Below are positions 59,301-64,000 of a stretch of DNA of 64,000 bases, one piece after another. This stretch comes from Nemertoderma westbladi. Lineage: Eukaryota; Xenacoelomorpha; Nemertodermatida; Nemertodermatidae. Below the pieces are notes generated by a model. That model saw only the letters and a program-made list of their open reading frames with translations. It made no database searches and was not told the origin of the DNA. The stretch lies in contig JAUCBJ010007908.1 in the NCBI GenBank assembly GCA_032718475.1, positions 31,626-95,625 of the forward strand. The letters run 5' to 3'. Position 1 is the first letter of the stretch. Each line of letters begins with the position of its first letter. The position numbers were made by a program, and so were the translations under genes.

Positions 59301-62300
59301 TAGGTTCGTTGTTAATATGGGAGGGGGTTGAGGTCGTGGCAGCCCAGGTAGGTGCGTTGTTGATATGGGAGGGGGTTGAGGTCGTGGCAGCCCAGGTAGG
59401 TGTGTTGTTGATATGGGAGGGGGTTGAGGTCGTGGCAGCCCAGGTAGGTGTGTTGTTAATATGGGAGGGGGTTGAGGTCGTGGCAGCCCAGGTAGGTTCG
59501 TTGTTGATATGGGAGGGGGTTGAGGTCGTGGCAGCCCAGGTAGGTGCGTTGTTGATATGGGAGGGGGTTGAGGTCGTGGCAGCCCAGGTAGGTGCGTTGT
59601 TAATATGGGAGGGGGTTGAGGTCGTGGCAGCCCAGGTAGGTGTGTTGTTGATATGGGAGGAGGTTGAGGTCGTGGCAGCCCAGGTAGGTGCGTTGTTAAT
59701 ATGGGAGGGGGTTGAGGTCGTGGCAGCCCAGGTAGGTGTGTTGTTGATATGGGAGGAGGTTGAGGTCGTGGCAGCCCAGGTAGGTGCGTTGTTAATATGG
59801 GAGGGGGTTGAGGTCGTGGCGGTCCAGGTAGGTGCGTTGTTAATATGGGAGGGGGTTGAGGTCGTGGCAGCCCAGGTAGGTGTGTTGTTGATATGGGAGG
59901 GGGTTGAGGTCGTGGCAGCCCAGGTAGGTGTGTTGTTGATATGGGAGGGGGTTGAGGTCGTGGCAGCCCAGGTAGGTGTGTTGTTGATATGGGAGGGGGT
60001 TGAGGTCGTGGCAGCCCAGGTAGGTTCGTTGTTGATATGGGAGGGGGTTGAGGTCGTGGCAGCCCAGGTAGGTGCGTTGTTGATATGGGAGGGGGTTGAG
60101 GTCGTGGCAGCCCAGGTAGGTGCGTTGTTGATATGGGAGGGGGTTGAGGTCGTGGCAGCCCAGGTAGGTGTGTTGTTGATATGGGAGGGGGTTGAGGTCG
60201 TGGCAGCCCAGGTAGGTGTGTTGTTGATATGGGAGGGGGTTGAGGTCGTGGCAGCCCAGGTAGGTGTGTTGTTGATATGGGAGGGGGTTGAGGTCGTGGC
60301 AGCCCAGGTAGGTGTGTTGTTGATATGGGAGGGGGTTGAGGTCGTGGCAGCCCAGGTAGGTGTGTTGTTGATATGGGAGGGGGTTGAGGTCGTGGCAGCC
60401 CAGGTAGGTGTGTTGTTGATATGGGAGGGGGTTGAGGTCGTGGCAGCCCAGGTAGGTGTGTTGTTGATATGGGAGGGGGTTGAGGTCGTGGCAGCCCAGG
60501 TAGGTGCGTTGTTGATATGGGAGGGGGTTGAGGTCGTGGCAGCCCAGGTAGGTGCGTTGTTGATATGGGAGGGGGTTGAGGTCGTGGCAGCCCAGGTAGG
60601 TGCGTTGTTGATATGGGAGGGGGTTGAGGTCGTGGCAGCCCAGGTAGGTGTGTTGTTGATATGGGAGGGGGTTGAGGTCGTGGCAGCCCAGGTAGGTGTG
60701 TTGTTGATATGGGAGGAGGTTGAGGTCGTGGCAGCCCAGGTAGGTGCGTTGTTAATATGGGAGGGGGTTGAGGTCGTGGCGGTCCAGGTAGGTGCGTTGT
60801 TAATATGGGAGGGGGTTGAGGTCGTGGCAGCCCAGGTAGGTGCGTTGTTGATATGGGAGGGGGTTGAGGTCGTGGCAGCCCAGGTAGGTTCGTTGTTGAT
60901 ATGGGAGGGGGTTGAGGTCGTGGCAGCCCAGGTAGGTTCGTTGTTGATATGGGAGGGGGTTGAGGTCGTGGCAGCCCAGGTAGGTGTGTTGTTGATATGG
61001 GAGGGGGTTGAGGTCGTGGCAGCCCAGGTAGGTGCGTTGTTGATATGGGAGGGGGTTGAGGTCGTGGCAGCCCAGGTAGGTGCGTTGTTGATATGGGAGG
61101 GGGTTGAGGTCGTGGCAGCCCAGGTAGGTGTCGTTGTTGATATGGGAGGGGGTTGAGGTCGTGGCAGCCCAGGTAGGTGTGTTGTTGATATGGGAGGGGG
61201 TTGAGGTCGTGGCAGCCCAGGTAGGTGCGTTGTTGATATGGGAGGGGGTTGAGGTCGTGGCAGCCCAGGTAGGTGCGTTGTTGATATGGGAGGGGGTTGA
61301 GGTCGTGGCAGCCCAGGTAGGTGCGTTGTTGATATGGGAGGGGGTTGAGGTCGTGGCAGCCCAGGTAGGTGTGTTGTTGATATGGGAGGGGGTTGAGGTC
61401 GTGGCAGCCCAGGTAGGTGTGTTGTTGATATGGGAGGGGGTTGAGGTCGTGGCAGCCCAGGTAGGTGCGTTGTTGATATGGGAGGGGGTTGAGGTCGTGG
61501 CAGCCCAGGTAGGTGCGTTGTTGATATGGGAGGGGGTTGAGGTCGTGGCAGCCCAGGTAGGTTCGTTGTTGATATGGGAGGGGGTTGAGGTCGTGGCAGC
61601 CCAGGTAGGTGTGTTGTTGATATGGGAGGGGGTTGAGGTCGTGGCAGCCCAGGTAGGTGCGTTGTTGATATGGGAGGGGGTTGAGGTCGTGGCAGCCCAG
61701 GTAGGTGCGTTGTTGATATGGGAGGGGGTTGAGGTCGTGGCAGCCCAGGTAGGTGCGTTGTTGATATGGGAGGGGGTTGAGGTCGTGGCAGCCCAGGTAG
61801 GTGTGTTGTTGATATGGGAGGGGGTTGAGGTCGTGGCAGCCCAGGTAGGTGTCGTTGTTGATATGGGAGGGGGTTGAGGTCGTGGCAGCCCAGGTAGGTG
61901 TGTTGTTGATATGGGAGGGGGTTGAGGTCGTGGCAGCCCAGGTAGGTGCGTTGTTGATATGGGAGGGGGTTGAGGTCGTGGCAGCCCAGGTAGGTGCGTT
62001 GTTGATATGGGAGGGGGTTGAGGTCGTGGCAGCCCAGGTAGGTGCGTTGTTGATATGGGAGGGGGTTGAGGTCGTGGCAGCCCAGGTAGGTGCGTTGTTG
62101 ATATGGGAGGGGGTTGAGGTCGTGGCAGCCCAGGTAGGTGCGTTGTTGATATGGGAGGGGGTTGAGGTCGTGGCAGCCCAGGTAGGTGCGTTGTTGATAT
62201 GGGAGGGGGTTGAGGTCGTGGCAGCCCAGGTAGGTGCGTTGTTGATATGGGAGGGGGTTGAGGTCGTGGCAGCCCAGGTAGGTGCGTTGTTGATATGGGA

Positions 62301-64000
62301 GGGGGTTGAGGTCGTGGCAGCCCAGGTAGGTGCGTTGTTGATATGGGAGGGGGTTGAGGTCGTGGCAGCCCAGGTAGGTGTGTTGTTGATATGGGAGGGG
62401 GTTGAGGTCGTGGCAGCCCAGGTAGGTGTGTTGTTGATATGGGAGGGGGTTGAGGTCGTGGCAGCCCAGGTAGGTGTGTTGTTGATATGGGAGGGGGTTG
62501 AGGTCGTGGCAGCCCAGGTAGGTGCGTTGTTGATATGGGAGGGGGTTGAGGTCGTGGCAGCCCAGGTAGGTGTGTTGTTGATATGGGAGGGGGTTGAGGT
62601 CGTGGCAGCCCAGGTAGGTGCGTTGTTGATATGGGAGGGGGTTGAGGTCGTGGCAGCCCAGGTAGGTGCGTTGTTGATATGGGAGGGGGTTGAGGTCGTG
62701 GCAGCCCAGGTAGGTGTGTTGTTGATATGGGAGGGGGTTGAGGTCGTGGCAGCCCAGGTAGGTGCGTTGTTGATATGGGAGGGGGTTGAGGTCGTGGCAG
62801 CCCAGGTAGGTGCGTTGTTGATATGGGAGGGGGTTGAGGTCGTGGCAGCCCAGGTAGGTGCGTTGTTGATATGGGAGGGGGTTGAGGTCGTGGCAGCCCA
62901 GGTAGGTGAGTTGTTGATATGGGAGGGGGTTGAGGTCGTGGCAGCCCAGGTAGGTGTGTTGTTGATATGGGAGGGGGTTGAGGTCGTGGCAGCCCAGGTA
63001 GGTGTGTTGTTGATATGGGAGGGGGTTGAGGTCGTGGCAGCCCAGGTAGGTGTGTTGTTGATATGGGAGGGGGTTGAGGTCGTGGCAGCCCAGGTAGGTG
63101 TGTTGTTGATATGGGAGGGGGTTGAGGTCGTGGCAGCCCAGGTAGGTGTGTTGTTGATATGGGAGGGGGTTGAGGTCGTGGCAGCCCAGGTAGGTGCGTT
63201 GTTGATATGGGAGGGGGTTGAGGTCGTGGCAGCCCAGGTAGGTGCGTTGTTGATATGGGAGGGGGTTGAGGTCGTGGCAGCCCAGGTAGGTGTGTTGTTG
63301 ATATGGGAGGGGGTTGAGGTCGTGGCAGCCCAGGTAGGTGTGTTGTTAATATGGGAGGGGGTTGAGGTCGTGGCAGCCCAGGTAGGTGTGTTGTTGATAT
63401 GGGAGGGGGTTGAGGTCGTGGCAGCCCAGGTAGGTGTGTTGTTGATATGGGAGGGGGTTGAGGTCGTGGCAGCCCAGGTAGGTGTGTTGTTGATATGGGA
63501 GGGGGTTGAGGTCGTGGCAGCCCAGGTAGGTGTCGTTGTTAATATGGGAGGGGGTTGAGGTCGTGGCAGCCCAGGTAGGTGCGTTGTTGATATGGGAGGG
63601 GGTTGAGGTCGTGGCAGCCCAGGTAGGTGCGTTGTTGATATGGGAGGGGGTTGAGGTCGTGGCAGCCCAGGTAGGTGTGTTGTTGATATGGGAGGGGGTT
63701 GAGGTCGTGGCAGCCCAGGTAGGTGCGTTGTTAATATGGGAGGGGGTTGAGGTCGTGGCAGCCCAGGTAGGTGTGTTGTTGATATGGGAGGGGGTTGAGG
63801 TCGTGGCAGCCCAGGTAGGTGCGTTGTTGATATGGGAGGGGGTTGAGGTCGTGGCAGCCCAGGTAGGTGCGTTGTTAATATGGGAGGGGGTTGAGGTCGT
63901 GGCAGCCCAGGTAGGTGTGTTGTTGATATGGGAGGGGGTTGAGGTCGTGGCAGCCCAGGTAGGTGTGTTGTTGATATGGGAGGGGGTTGAGGTCGTGGCA
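50349..64000 (+). repeat. Giant 48-bp minisatellite, likely in TMEM117 intron
   Basis: About 284 head-to-tail units run to the window end, consensus GTGYGTTGTTGATATGGGAG followed by GGGGTTGAGGTCGTGGCAGC and CCAGGTAG. Variation is concentrated at the first five bases (GTGCG, GTGTG, GTTCG, GTGGG, GTGAG, and the 49-bp form GTGTCG) and TTGATATG/TTAATATG. Each unit carries CAG|GTAGGT, a strong 5' splice-site match, and a GGGAGGGGG block. The array begins exactly at the inferred exon donor, and its first unit resembles the exon-intron junction. Open frames arise because 48 is a multiple of three and the unit lacks stops in one phase. Confidence 0.97.

Noticed and set aside
50373-63558. Many open frames of 73-814 codons reading LLIWEGVEVVAAQVG repeats
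   Set aside because: They are phases of the stop-free 48-bp minisatellite. Frame changes coincide with the 49-bp variant, starts are arbitrary, and the array lies in a probable intron.
50349-64000. Possible CRISPR-like array
   Set aside because: Units are contiguous near-identical copies without unique spacers, in an animal genome.

Overview
The window is animal nuclear DNA, almost certainly from an invertebrate. The only host gene I recognise is one exon of the metazoan membrane-protein gene TMEM117 near 49.8-50.3 kb. Nearly everything else is transposable elements and tandem repeats. Nothing bacterial is visible: no operons, rRNA, tRNA or CRISPR. The species cannot be named from this sequence.

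Left part (1-38.5 kb): two copies of one unusually large BEL/Pao LTR retrotransposon dominate. Copy 2 (22332-37933, 15.6 kb) is bounded by 1.2-kb TG...CA LTRs and a 5-bp target duplication. It sits inside a small hAT-like DNA transposon (22009-38483). Copy 1 enters the window already inside its 5' leader and ends with its 3' LTR at 20424. Both have gag-pol (Gag with zinc knuckles, DSG protease, RT, RNase H, integrase, DUF5641-like tail), then over 3 kb of extra sequence between pol and the 3' LTR. That extra part holds an acidic reading frame (ORF3a), a hairpin-rich spacer and, in copy 1, an intact 591-codon zinc-knuckle protein (ORF3b) that I do not recognise. Both copies carry inactivating lesions. 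A 4.8-kb Ty3/Gypsy element (11294-16085) interrupts ORF3a of copy 1. Its two LTRs look identical, and its RT/RNase H region is replaced by about 30 copies of a 12-bp repeat.

The most interesting signal is a roughly 155-nt RNA-like module found three times: just before ORF3a in both BEL copies and in the leader before gag of the Gypsy element. All three can form the same hairpins, with compensatory base changes, although the two elements are otherwise unrelated.

Middle part (38.5-47.7 kb): a TTAA-flanked piggyBac-like MITE with 20-bp palindromes, a decayed RTE-like LINE on the minus strand, a 5'-truncated relative on the plus strand, a short segment ending in the same LINE tail, and a second TTAA-flanked MITE with poly-G ends.

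Right part (47.7-64 kb): a 20-bp minisatellite, about 1.3 kb of AT-rich sequence, the TMEM117 exon, and then a 48-bp minisatellite starting at the exon's splice donor and running to the window end (over 280 units). Each unit carries a strong splice-donor-like CAG|GTAGGT. The long open frames inside this array come from a stop-free unit whose length is a multiple of three; they are not genes.
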